This document shows, one piece after another, positions 1-5,136 of a stretch of DNA of 12,287 bases (position 1 is the first letter of the stretch; the number at the start of each line of letters is the position of its first letter). Made by a program: the position numbers and the translations under genes. Location of the stretch: NCBI GenBank assembly GCA_026770585.1, contig MU647320.1, positions 71,768-84,054 on the forward strand, in the 5' to 3' direction. Below the pieces are notes generated by a model. That model saw nothing but the letters and a program-made list of their open reading frames with translations. It was not told where the DNA came from and ran no database searches. This DNA is from Baffinella frigidus (lineage: Eukaryota; Cryptophyceae; Cryptomonadales; Baffinellaceae).

Positions 1-37
1 ATCCCCCCCACCCCCCCCGCTCCGCGGGTTCATGCAG

Positions 38-112
38 ACGCCAGCAAATGAGGAGGAGCTGTTCGCGTCGTATGTCCCGGCGGAGGTGGCAGAGGTCGCT
101 GCGGCGCTTGAG
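38..112 (+). CDS. candidate exon A1 (ANEEELFASYV)
   Basis: Preceded by GCAG and followed by GTCTGC; 75 nt, 25 codons, phase 0. The peptide begins TPANEEELFASYVPAEVAEV and is acidic and alanine-rich. An ATG lies in frame six bases upstream at 32-34, so the exon could hold a start codon, but the CAG just before base 38 fits a 3' splice site equally well. A second copy lies at 248-312. An alternative donor is GAG/GTC at 94/95. Function unknown. Confidence 0.45.
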
Positions 113-247
113 GTCTGCCCCAAATCCCCGCGCGTTTACAATGGGGTTGTACCAGGACGTTATATGCGGGGTGCTGTTTGTACCAGGATATTGGTGTGGG
201 AGTGTGGGGCACGCCCCGTTTGGTGTGGGGTTCCGCCGGCGCCGCAG
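113..247 (+). other. spacer between exons A1 and A2
   Basis: This stretch is GT-rich and free of heptamers. It holds a short direct repeat, TTGTACCAGGA, at 147-157 and 178-188, and several GGTGTGGGG-like words. If A1 and A2 are both exons this is the intron between them (GT at 113, AG at 246-247). Confidence 0.35.
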
Positions 248-312
248 ACAGCAAACGAGGAGGAGATTTTTGCGCCCCTACCGAAGTTGCCGAGTTTGCT
301 GAGCCCCCCGAG
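248..312 (+). pseudogene. exon A2, frameshifted copy of A1
   Basis: Starts after CAG and ends GAG before GTCCTA, like A1. The first ten or so codons read TANEEEIFAPL, matching A1. After base 280 the frame must shift by one to read EVAEFAEPPE, the counterpart of A1's AEVAEV. Its 65 nt, one short of a multiple of three, fits a single-base deletion near 281-282. It is either a decayed exon copy or has adopted different intron phases. Confidence 0.45.
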
Positions 313-317
313 GTCCT

Positions 318-504
318 ACACCTTCACCCCTAAACCCTAAACCCTAAACCCTAAACCCTAAACCCTAAACCCTAAACCCTGGACCCTAAACCCTAGACCC
401 CAAACCTTAAACCCTGAACCCTAAACCCTAAACCCCACACCCTCAACCCTAAACCCTAAACCCTAAAACCTTGACTCTAAACCCTGCACCCTAAACCCTG
501 CACC
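318..504 (+). repeat. interstitial telomere-like array (CCCTAAA)n
   Basis: The part at about 327-380 is a near-perfect run of about seven CCCTAAA units; the rest is degenerate (CCCTGAA, CCCTGCA, CCCCACA). It runs directly into the acceptor of exon B1 (CTGCACCAG), so it is probably intronic and not a chromosome end. Confidence 0.9.
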
Positions 505-506
505 AG

Positions 507-560
507 GTCAGTGACGAGATTCTCCAGAAATGGGCGGCCGCGCGACCCAAGGGCGTCTCG
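507..560 (+). CDS. candidate exon B1 (EILQK)
   Basis: Bounded by ACCAG and GTAAAC; 54 nt, 18 codons, phase 0: VSDEILQKWAAARPKGVS. It pairs with the segment at 799-843, EILQKLAALRPRGVS. Between the copies Lys/Arg, Trp/Leu and Ala/Leu exchanges occur without an indel, as expected of a translated exon. Predicted short amphipathic helix; function unknown. Confidence 0.55.
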
Positions 561-664
561 GTAAACTCCAACCCCCCAACCCCAAACCCCACACCCCAAA
601 CCCTACACCCCGAACCCCGAACCCCGAACCCCAAACCCCAAACCCCAAACCCCAAACCCCACAA
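561..664 (+). repeat. CCCCAAA / CCCCGAA heptamer array
   Basis: Starts at the donor GTAAACTCC of exon B1. It contains about three CCCCGAA units followed by about five CCCCAAA units, all with a 7-nt period. It represents the 5' part of the presumed intron between B1 and B2. Confidence 0.85.
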
Positions 665-726
665 GGAGAGATGTAATATGGGGCTGGCACCGCTGTAAAA
701 GGGGGGGTGATCCGTGCCTCCCTTAG

Positions 727-760
727 CAAAAGTCCTCTAAAGGCCCTGAGAGGACTTTTG
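727..760. repeat. perfect hairpin, 12-bp stem
   Basis: CAAAAGTCCTCT is repeated as its exact complement after a 10-nt loop. The surrounding 665-798 is otherwise unique, without heptamers, and forms the 3' part of the spacer before exon B2. No poly-T run follows, so it is not a bacterial-type terminator. Role unknown. Confidence 0.7.
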
Positions 761-798
761 AGGCTGGAATTGGAGCCGTTTGTGGCCAGTTCGGCCAG

Positions 799-843
799 GA
801 GATTCTCCAGAAATTGGCAGCCTTGCGCCCCAGGGGCGTCTCT
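799..843 (+). CDS. candidate exon B2 (EILQK)
   Basis: Preceded by GGCCAG and followed by GTAACC; 45 nt, 15 codons, phase 0: EILQKLAALRPRGVS. It is a diverged copy of 507-560. The frame is also open upstream (GAVCGQFGQ), so the true 5' end could lie earlier; that upstream DNA resembles 8965-9000. Confidence 0.55.
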
Positions 844-1080
844 GTAACCCCCAAACCCCAAACCATAAACCCCTCACCCTGAACGCTACACCCCACATCT
901 ACCCCGCGCACCAACCCTCAACCCTTAACCTCAAACCCCAAACCCCAAACCCCAAACCCTAAACCCCACACCCCACACCCCACACCCCACACCCCACACC
1001 CCACACCCCACACCCCACACCCAACAGCCCAAATCCCAAACCCCAAACCCCAAACGCTACACCCTAAAACCAGTACCCTA
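844..1080 (+). repeat. heptamer arrays with a CCCCACA run
   Basis: Begins at the GTAACC donor of exon B2 with mixed CCCCAAA units. At 963-1022 it becomes about eight consecutive CCCCACA units, then returns to CCCCAAA/CCCTAAA variants. The abrupt variant switch with unchanged 7-nt period points to local expansion. Confidence 0.85.
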
Positions 1081-1093
1081 ATCACCACACCAG

Positions 1094-1149
1094 GAGGAGC
1101 GGGCGGACAGGCAAATACAGGACCAGCTGAGTGGGCAGAGCGGAGGCAG
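1094..1149 (+). CDS. candidate exon (EERADRQIQDQ)
   Basis: Lies between CACCAG and GTAGAACC in otherwise heptameric DNA. One frame reads EERADRQIQDQLSGQSGGR, charged and coiled-coil-like, ending in phase 2. Another frame ends in phase 0 at CAG and reads GAGGQANTGPAEWAERRQ. The first resembles the neighbouring acidic exons more, but the choice is not secure. Confidence 0.4.
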
Positions 1150-1316
1150 GTAGAACCTTAAACCCTAAACCAGAAACCCGAACCCGAAACCCGAAACCCG
1201 AAACCCGAAACCTCCCTTTCCAGAACTAAATTCCAAGCCCGAAACCCGGAACACTCAACCTTAAACCCTAAACCCGAAACCCTAAATCCTGAACCCTAAA
1301 CCCTGAACCTTGAACC
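1150..1316 (+). repeat. CCCGAAA-rich heptamer array
   Basis: Starts at the presumed donor GTAGAACC and ends with TTGAACCAG, the presumed acceptor of the next exon. It contains a run of CCCGAAA units at about 1170-1210 and mixed CCCTAAA/CCCTGAA units after 1255. Confidence 0.8.
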
Positions 1317-1318
1317 AG

Positions 1319-1367
1319 GAGCGGCGGGGGGGGTGAGGAGGAAGAGGAGGAGCAGACACTGAAACAG
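1319..1367 (+). CDS. candidate exon (poly-Gly/poly-Glu)
   Basis: Between ACCAG and GTCGCT. Entered in phase 1 it reads SGGGGEEEEEEQTLKQ and closes in phase 0; the frame starting at the first base meets a stop. Low complexity makes the coding call weak, but the boundaries match those of neighbouring exons. Confidence 0.35.
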
Positions 1368-1376
1368 GTCGCTCCC

Positions 1377-1498
1377 CCTAAACCCTAAACCCTCAACCCT
1401 TAACCCTCAACCCTAAACCCTAAACCCTAAACCCTAAACCCTAAACCATAAACCCTAAACCCCGAACCCTAAACCCTAAACCCTAAACCCTGAGAGAA
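1377..1498 (+). repeat. telomere-like array (CCCTAAA)n
   Basis: Mostly canonical CCCTAAA with CCCTCAA and CCCCGAA variants. The longest clean stretches are at about 1405-1450 and 1468-1490. Confidence 0.88.
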
Positions 1499-1767
1499 CC
1501 CGTGGAACCCTTGAAACCCCAAGTCCCAACAACCTCAACCGCACGACCCCTTCCCCCTGGCGGTGGAGGCTGAACTCTCAAGCAGGGTGCGCCCTGAACC
1601 ACATTCAATTTAAACCACTTTTTGCTTATCGTAGGGTTGGGTTTTGTGCACGGGAAAGCTATGCTGGGGCTAAGATCGCGAAACCCACCCTTGAGATAGC
1701 TCGAAACTCCACCCTCGAGATAGTACGGTAACACTTACCCCGAACGCAGGTGCTCCCTAATATGTAT
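1499..1767 (+). other. unique spacer with a ~23-nt tandem pair
   Basis: No exon is clear here. At 1679-1725 a unit starting CGAAACCCACCCTTGAGATAG is followed by a second, slightly diverged copy. It ends in CTTACCCCGAACGCAG (AG at 1748-1749), an acceptor context also found before the exons at 2223 and 2432. The downstream GTGCTCCCTAATATG could be a remnant exon. Confidence 0.5.
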
Positions 1768-1768
1768 C

Positions 1769-1975
1769 TCTAAACCCTAAACCCTAACAATCTCTAAACC
1801 CTAAACCCTAAAACCTGAACTCTAAACCCTAAACCCTAAACCCTAAACCCTAATCCCTAATCCCTAATCCCCAATCCCTAATCCCTAATCCCTAACCACT
1901 AAACCCTAAAACCTGAACTCTAAACCCTAAACCCTAAACACTAAACCCTCGGCCCTAAAACCTGAATCCTAACCA
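1769..1975 (+). repeat. heptamer array with a CCCTAAT run
   Basis: CCCTAAA units with a homogeneous CCCTAAT run of about six to seven units at about 1846-1892 and a smaller duplicated block carrying AAACCTGAACTCTAAACC (about 1812 and 1909). It precedes the CAACGGTAG acceptor at 1984. Confidence 0.85.
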
Positions 1976-1984
1976 CAACGGTAG

Positions 1985-2023
1985 GTGATCGAGTCATACG
2001 TTGATCAGCCTCGACCAGAAACA
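1985..2023 (+). CDS. possible exon, first ESYV copy
   Basis: After CGGTAG the frame reads VIESYVDQPRPET, matching the start of VVESYVEQ at 2432. No good donor follows; the nearest boundary is at ACAG/ACC. Probably a partial or decayed copy of the series at 1985, 2223, 2432 and 2654. Confidence 0.3.
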
Positions 2024-2082
2024 GACCTATTTTCAACCACCGTTTCGCTATCCACTTAGCAGCCACCGACGCCTTCGGAAAC

Positions 2083-2180
2083 GGGTCCATCTAACTATTC
2101 CCGTACAGACTGCGGGTCAATCTAAAATACCCCCGTACAAACTGCGGGTCCATCTAAAATACCCCCGTACAAACTGCGGG
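2083..2180 (+). repeat. 31-32-nt tandem repeat, three units
   Basis: Units start at 2083, 2114 and 2146, each GGGTCMATCTAA...CCCGTACARACTGC, followed by a partial GGG. Each contains CCCGTAC. The third-period length is 31/32, so it is unlikely to encode protein. Related CCCGTACT words recur at about 2270-2303. Confidence 0.85.
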
Positions 2181-2222
2181 AACCACCCGTGAGAGAGCGC
2201 AGAACGGTAACCCCGAACGCAG

Positions 2223-2252
2223 GTTGCTGAGTCTTACGTGATGAAAGCGCGA
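2223..2252 (+). CDS. candidate exon, second ESYV copy
   Basis: Acceptor CCCGAACGCAG, donor GTGTAT; 30 nt, phase 0: VAESYVMKAR. The upstream 14 nt match those before 2432, so intron end and exon were duplicated together. Without splicing the frame reaches a stop 11 codons later. Confidence 0.4.
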
Positions 2253-2330
2253 GTGTATTTCTGTGGGACGTGCCCGTACTGAACTTGGACACGCCCGTAC
2301 TAAAGTAGGACGAGACCGTATTTGGTGCAG

Positions 2331-2375
2331 GTCGCCGTTTACTTGCTCCCGGATGAATACATCACGCTTCTACAG
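2331..2375 (+). CDS. candidate exon (VAVYLLPDEYITLLQ)
   Basis: Acceptor TTTGGTGCAG, donor CAG/GTGGGG; 45 nt, 15 codons, phase 0: VAVYLLPDEYITLLQ. The peptide is of ordinary complexity, among the most protein-like in the window. The LLPDEY core partly resembles LLPEL at 6920. No family recognised. Confidence 0.5.
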
Positions 2376-2431
2376 GTGGGGGGCGAGTGTGGGGTGATGA
2401 ATTGGAGGCTTATGACTTACCCCGAACACAG

Positions 2432-2487
2432 GTTGTGGAGTCGTACGTCGAGCAGCGTGCCTCCATCGTTCGCCTCGACCGTGACAG
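2432..2487 (+). CDS. candidate exon, third ESYV copy
   Basis: Acceptor CGAACACAG; reads VVESYVEQRASIVRLDRDR and ends at CAG before GCAAAC, so a GC donor is implied. Its 56 nt leave phase 2. The second half recurs at 2663-2697 with third-codon-position changes (TCC/TCG, GTT/GTC, CGC/CGC, GAC/GAT, CGT/CGC), good evidence for past translation. There the donor is GT. Confidence 0.55.
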
Positions 2488-2604
2488 GCAAACCTAACCC
2501 GAACCCCCAACCCTGACCCTAACCTGAGCCCACAAGCCCAACTCGAGCCCTTGGTGTGGGGTTGCACCTGGAGTCGCACGGCCGCGACAGGTCACCCCTA
2601 CACC

Positions 2605-2652
2605 CTCCAAAGTTGACGGATTTGTACCGCAGCCCAAGCATGTCAACTTACG
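2605..2652 (-). mobile_element. R1 element copy, reverse orientation
   Basis: CCAAAGTTGACGGATTTGTA and GCATGTCAACTT bracket about 46 nt, the reverse complement of the R1 copies at 7666 and 7855. It follows a donor-like GACAG/GTCACC at 2590 and precedes the exon copy at 2654, so it probably sits inside an intron. Confidence 0.6.
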
Positions 2653-2653
2653 A

Positions 2654-2697
2654 ATTGTCGAGCAGCGTGCCTCGATCGTCCGCCTCGATCGCGACAG
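2654..2697 (+). CDS. candidate exon, fourth ESYV-series copy
   Basis: Reads IVEQRASIVRLDRDR and ends CGCGACAG before GTGACC. It aligns with 2441-2487 at the protein level, with mainly synonymous differences. The 5' boundary is unclear because R1 abuts it; AG at 2661-2662 is a possible acceptor. Confidence 0.5.
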
Positions 2698-2703
2698 GTG
2701 ACC

Positions 2704-2885
2704 GCTAACCCCAGACTCTAAGCCCTCAACCCTAAACTCTAACCTCTAAACCCTTAACCCTAAACCCTAAACCATAAATCCTCACCCCCATTCCCTAAAC
2801 CCTGAACACTTAACACTAAACACTAAACACTAAACACTAAGCATTAATCACTAAAACCCTAAACCCTAAACCCCAAACCCGAAAC
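2704..2885 (+). repeat. heptamer array with CACTAAA run
   Basis: Mixed CCCTAAA/CTCTAAA units with a run of about four to five CACTAAA units at about 2812-2842, ending CCCGAAACAG, the presumed acceptor of the next exon. A second CACTAAA patch occurs at 2965-2992. Confidence 0.85.
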
Positions 2886-2887
2886 AG

Positions 2888-2930
2888 GGCAATGTACCGC
2901 GCGCACATGCGCAAGCTCCAACTCCGCCAG
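2888..2930 (+). CDS. candidate exon (AMYRAHMRKLQLRQ)
   Basis: Acceptor CGAAACAG; entered in phase 1 it reads AMYRAHMRKLQLRQ, basic and helix-like, ending CGCCAG before GCCCGT (a GC donor). The CTCCGCCAG end also occurs at 6437-6445, where the donor is GT. Confidence 0.4.
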
Positions 2931-2937
2931 GCCCGTC

Positions 2938-3030
2938 CCCCAAACCCTAAACAATAAACACCAAACCCTAAACACTTAACACTAAACACTAAACCCCAAA
3001 CCCTCAACCCTCAACCCCAAACCCTAAACC
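2938..3030 (+). repeat. degenerate heptamer array
   Basis: Mixed CCCTAAA, CACTAAA, CCCTCAA and CCCCAAA units. Presumed intron between 2888-2930 and 3047-3118; it is the last such array before a 1-kb heptamer-poor stretch. Confidence 0.8.
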
Positions 3031-3046
3031 GCAAGGCCTACCGCAG

Positions 3047-3118
3047 GCGCGGCTGACCGACAGCAAGCCCACCCACCACTCTCTCCTTCTCCTCCTCGAC
3101 CCCTCCATGCCTTCCCCG
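3047..3118 (+). CDS. candidate exon E1 (LDPSMPSP)
   Basis: Acceptor CCGCAG, donor CCCCG/GTACAC; 72 nt, 24 codons, phase 0, starting ARLTDSKPTHHS, then five Leu, then LDPSMPSP. The C-terminal octapeptide with its GTA donor recurs at 3305, 3417 and 3602. The leucine run is too short for a confident membrane segment. Function unknown. Confidence 0.5.
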
Positions 3119-3125
3119 GTACACT

Positions 3126-3190
3126 GCCCCCTCAGTGTTCTGTTGCTCGTAGAGCAACAACCTTACTGTTCTGTTGCTCGTAGAGCAACG
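3126..3190. repeat. 31-nt tandem pair with GTTGCTC hairpins
   Basis: GTTGCTCGTAGAGCAAC, a perfect 7-bp hairpin with a GTA loop, occurs at 3142-3158 and 3173-3189. Partial relatives occur at about 3486-3510 and 3900-3925. Copies at 3117 and 3893 share the upstream GGTACA..CCCCCTCAGTG, so this looks like the 5' part of a repeated intron. Confidence 0.7.
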
Positions 3191-3258
3191 AAAAAGTAGA
3201 AGCACGAAAGGTAACGGTAGATACCGGAGATATCCTCCTGGACCCTTCCGCTCGAAAG

Positions 3259-3305
3259 TTTCCTCCTCGACCCGTCTTCGCCTCGATCCTTCAATGCCCT
3301 CCCCG
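3259..3305 (+). CDS. candidate exon E2 (LDPSMPSP)
   Basis: Ends CTCGATCCTTCAATGCCC..CCG before GTAACC, reading SSSTRLRLDPSMPSP in phase 0. Compared with E1 the octapeptide is unchanged while codons differ (GAC/GAT, CCC/CCT, TCC/TCA, CCT/CCC). Two shorter LLDPS words in other frames (about 3234 and 3262) suggest further decayed copies just upstream. Confidence 0.5.
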
Positions 3306-3328
3306 GTAACCAACGGTACCATTCGCGG

Positions 3329-3371
3329 TTCTACTTTTGCTTTGAGGAGGTTCCACTTTTGCTTTGAGATG
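3329..3371 (+). repeat. 22-nt tandem pair
   Basis: TTCTACTTTTGCTTTGAGG is followed at 3351 by TTCCACTTTTGCTTTGAGA. A similar sequence, TCCACTTATGCTTTGAGACG, occurs at about 9591-9610, so it belongs to a dispersed short repeat. Confidence 0.7.
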
Positions 3372-3381
3372 TGACTCCCTC

Positions 3382-3417
3382 CACCACCACCTCCTCGACC
3401 CCTCGATGCCTTCCCCG
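3382..3417 (+). CDS. candidate exon E3 (LDPSMPSP)
   Basis: Reads HHHLLDPSMPSP in phase 0 up to the donor CCCCG/GTACGC. The 5' end is uncertain: no AG lies close upstream except in GAGATG. Third copy of the octapeptide. Confidence 0.4.
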
Positions 3418-3551
3418 GTACGCTCAAACTTTTCAAAACCATGACACAATTTCAAAAAATAGATTTGACCACGGAACACCCCCCCTGAGTGCCTTGTTGC
3501 TGGTAGAGTAGGTCCCTTATTATTTGGCACTCCGAAAAGGACAAAATCTCC

Positions 3552-3602
3552 CAAACCCACCACTCCCTCCGCCCCCGCCTCGACCCCTCCATGCCTTCCC
3601 CG
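3552..3602 (+). CDS. candidate exon E4 (LDPSMPSP)
   Basis: Reads QTHHSLRPRLDPSMPSP to the donor CCCCG/GTACAA. It shares the HHSL upstream part with E1; relative to E1 about four bases are missing just before that point, so the two are aligned only from HHSL onward. 5' boundary unclear. Confidence 0.45.
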
Positions 3603-3614
3603 GTACAAACCCCA

Positions 3615-3692
3615 CCCCGCATGTTAATTTCCTACACACACTTCGCATATCAATTTCCTACACCCACCCCGCATATTAATTTCCTACACTCC
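3615..3692 (+). repeat. 26-nt tandem repeat, exactly three units
   Basis: Units at 3615, 3641 and 3667, consensus GCATATTAATTTCCTACAC plus CCACCC. Differences between units are a few substitutions and no indels. AT-rich, non-coding looking; begins just after the E4 donor. Confidence 0.9.
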
Positions 3693-3720
3693 CATCCCAC
3701 TTAGCAGCGAGCGAAGACCT

Positions 3721-3744
3721 TTTCACCTTGAATTCAAGGTGAAA
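3721..3744. repeat. 24-bp perfect palindrome
   Basis: TTTCACCTTGAA followed at once by its exact reverse complement, with no loop. It can form a cruciform or bind a dimeric protein. The flanks are unique sequence. Confidence 0.85.
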
Positions 3745-4005
3745 TTCCGGTTAGGTTCCAGGGCAATGAATAAGGTTCTAGAACAAATTGTTTAGTAGAT
3801 GGACTGTATCCGTGAAGACCCTGGTGTCTGACAAGTGGCCCTTCGTAACTCTACCTCACTCGGCTTGACCGACTCTTCTTAAGTTGACACCCCGGTACAA
3901 TCCCCCTCAGTGCTCCGTTGCTCGTAACAAATGGGGCTCCTTTGCCCGCTCTCCCATTTCGTGTGGAAAAACATTTAATTCAAGTTACATTTTTGCTATC
4001 TTATG
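3745..4005 (+). other. unique spacer with R1-like half
   Basis: No exon recognised. At about 3871-3890 GACTCTTCTTAAGTTGACAC matches the left end of R1, then CCCCG/GTACAATCCCCCTCAG matches the LDPS donor and its intron start. It seems to be a mosaic of fragments seen elsewhere. Confidence 0.45.
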
Positions 4006-4011
4006 GGTGAA

Positions 4012-4241
4012 CCCTAAAACCTACACCCGAAACCCTAAACTCTAAGCCCGAAACCGAAACTGGGAACCCGAAACCCGAAACCCTGAACCCGAAACCCGAA
4101 ACGATAAACCCGAAACCTGAAATGCCAAACCCGGAGCCCGAAACCCGAAACCCGAAACGCTAAACAGAAACCCGAAACCCGAAACCCGAAACCCAAACCC
4201 CTACACCCGAAACGCTAAACCCGAAACGCGAAACGCGAACC
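4012..4241 (+). repeat. CCCGAAA heptamer array
   Basis: Dominated by CCCGAAA units, with CGATAAA and CGCTAAA variants, up to the acceptor GAACCCAG of the exon at 4245. CCCGAAA continues after that exon at 4316-4346, so the variant spans both flanking introns. Confidence 0.88.
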
Positions 4242-4244
4242 CAG

Positions 4245-4307
4245 GAGGGCGACAGCGGGGAGGCTCGAGCGCGTGAGTGCAAGCGCTTTGCCGCCGCCGC
4301 GTCTGAG
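4245..4307 (+). CDS. candidate exon F1 (EARAREcKRFAAAASE)
   Basis: Acceptor CCCAG, donor GAG/GTCCTA; 63 nt, 21 codons, phase 0: EGDSG then EARARECKRFAAAASE. It is the fullest member of a repeated exon family (4398, 4534, 4656 and fragments to 5167). Charged plus Ala-rich, predicted helical. Related to SARARERED at 9060. Function unknown. Confidence 0.55.
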
Positions 4308-4347
4308 GTCCTAAACCCGAAACCCGAAACCCGAAACCCGAAACCTA

Positions 4348-4392
4348 CATACACATACGCATACAAATACACATAAACATAAACACAAACCT
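4348..4392 (+). repeat. ACATAC/ACATAA simple repeat
   Basis: A 6-nt-period stretch (CATACA, CATAAA) between F1 and F2, following four CCCGAAA units. Low complexity. Confidence 0.7.
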
Positions 4393-4397
4393 GCGAG

Positions 4398-4445
4398 GAG
4401 GCGCGCGCGCGCGAGTGCGAGCGCTTTGCCGCCGCCGCGTCAGAG
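4398..4445 (+). CDS. candidate exon F2 (EARARECERFAAAASE)
   Basis: Acceptor GCGAG, donor GAG/GTACAC; 48 nt, phase 0, 16 codons: EARARECERFAAAASE. Compared with F1, GCT CGA GCG CGT becomes GCG CGC GCG CGC, silent changes that keep ARAR. This supports translation. Confidence 0.55.
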
Positions 4446-4471
4446 GTACACCCTAAGCCGTTTCCTGGCAG

Positions 4472-4533
4472 CGAAAATTCCTGCACATCTGGATCATACC
4501 AGTGAGAGTGAAGCAAATGTGTAGTAATTTTCG
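4472..4533. mobile_element. R2 hairpin element, copy a
   Basis: CGAAAATTCCTGCACAT at the left end is nearly complementary to ATGTGTAGTAATTTTCG at the right end, around a centre with GGATCATACCAGTGA. About 62 nt. It abuts exon F3 directly at CGCGAG, so the exon's 5' part here was replaced or begins inside the element. Confidence 0.75.
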
Positions 4534-4569
4534 CGCGAGTGCGAGCGCTTTGCCGCAGCCGCGTCTGAG
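4534..4569 (+). CDS. exon copy F3 (RECERFAAAASE)
   Basis: Reads RECERFAAAASE up to GAG/GTCCTA. Lacks the EARA start of F1 and F2 because R2 copy a adjoins it; no AG acceptor is visible at the junction, so it may be a non-functional fragment. Confidence 0.4.
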
Positions 4570-4634
4570 GTCCTAGACCCGAAACCCGAAACCCGAAGCC
4601 CTGAGCAAAAAAAATATTAATATACAAATTTGCA

Positions 4635-4655
4635 GCAAATGTGTAGTAATTTTCG
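4635..4655. mobile_element. R2 right end, copy b (partial)
   Basis: GCAAATGTGTAGTAATTTTC, identical to the right end of copy a and again followed by CGCGAGTGCGAGCG. Only AT-rich sequence lies to its left, so the copy was truncated or was brought in by duplication of the element/exon junction. Confidence 0.65.
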
Positions 4656-4691
4656 CGCGAGTGCGAGCGGTTTGAAGCTGCCGCGTCTAAG
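4656..4691 (+). CDS. exon copy F4 (RECERFEAAASK)
   Basis: Reads RECERFEAAASK, ending AAG before GCACAC (a GC donor if spliced). Same R2/exon junction as F3. Lys replaces the final Glu. Confidence 0.35.
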
Positions 4692-4733
4692 GCACACCTT
4701 ACACCCTAAGCCCGAAATTTCAAAACTTTCTTT

Positions 4734-4793
4734 GATATTACTACACGTGAATGTTATGCTAGAAACAGTACAGCAAATGTGTAGTAATTTTCG
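4734..4793. mobile_element. R2 hairpin element, copy c
   Basis: ATATTACTACACGTG at the left and ATGTGTAGTAATTTTCG at the right; centre diverged. The exon fragment that should follow is replaced by ATGCGTGGGGGCGGCAGGG. Confidence 0.65.
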
Positions 4794-4839
4794 ATGCGTG
4801 GGGGCGGCAGGGCTTAGGAGGGCACCCTGGCAGAGATAA

Positions 4840-4915
4840 GGTTGGGGTTTAGGGTTCGGAATTTGGGGGTTGGGGGTTAGGGGTTAGGGTTTGGGGTTTG
4901 GGGTTTGGGGTTTGC
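4840..4915 (-). repeat. G-rich (strand-flipped) heptamer block
   Basis: TTTAGGG, TTAGGGG and about four TTTGGGG units on the + strand, the opposite orientation from nearly all other arrays here. It ends in CTGCCGCCGCGTCTA, a fragment of the FAAAAS exon, so it occupies the intron position between two such copies. Confidence 0.85.
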
Positions 4916-4952
4916 TGCCGCCGCGTCTACACCCCAAGCCTTTTTCTGGCAA

Positions 4953-5014
4953 CGAAAATTACTACTCATCTAGATCACACCAGTGATAGTAAAGAAAATT
5001 TGTCGTAATTTTCC
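4953..5014. mobile_element. R2 hairpin element, copy d
   Basis: CGAAAATTACTACTCAT ... TTTGTCGTAATTTTC, centre CTAGATCACACCAGTGATAG. Preceded by TTTCTGGCAA, as copy a is by TTCCTGGCAG, and followed by an FAAAAS fragment at about 5019-5040 that ends AAG/GTATCC. Confidence 0.75.
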
Positions 5015-5018
5015 TGAG

Positions 5019-5040
5019 GTTTTCCGCCGCCGCGTCTAAG
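5019..5040 (+). pseudogene. FAAAAS exon fragment
   Basis: TTTTCCGCCGCCGCGTCTAAG reads FSAAASK before GTATCC. Only the 3' half of the F exon remains. A similar remnant at about 5146-5167 reads RFAVAASK and has lost the GT at the usual place. Confidence 0.45.
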
Positions 5041-5074
5041 GTATCCCAAACCCGAAACCTCAAACCCCAAGCTA

Positions 5075-5136
5075 CGAAAATTACTACACATCTAGATCAT
5101 GCTAGTGACAGTAAAGCAAACGTGTAGTAATTTTTG
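5075..5136. mobile_element. R2 hairpin element, copy e (best preserved)
   Basis: CGAAAATTACTACACAT and ACGTGTAGTAATTTTTG form a 17-nt inverted repeat with about two mismatches; the centre holds CTAGATCATGCTAGTGACAG. Best guide to the R2 consensus. Confidence 0.8.

Noticed and set aside
318-504. True chromosome end
   Set aside because: The arrays are short, degenerate, interrupted by unique sequence and continue in the same orientation for 11 kb, so they are interstitial.
727-760. Rho-independent terminator
   Set aside because: Eukaryotic context and no downstream T run; the T run here is part of the stem.
2083-2180. CRISPR array
   Set aside because: The 32-nt units are contiguous without unique spacers, and the genome is eukaryotic.
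3038-3442. Minus-strand 134-codon frame (GEGIEGSRRRR)
   Set aside because: It lies over the four LDPSMPSP copies; the + frame has matching donors and silent codon changes, whereas the minus frame has no such support.
4160-4627. Minus-strand 155-codon open frame
   Set aside because: Most of it is FGFRVSG, the translation of reversed CCCGAAA heptamers. A 7-nt repeat without stops is open in all three frames, so length is no evidence of coding.
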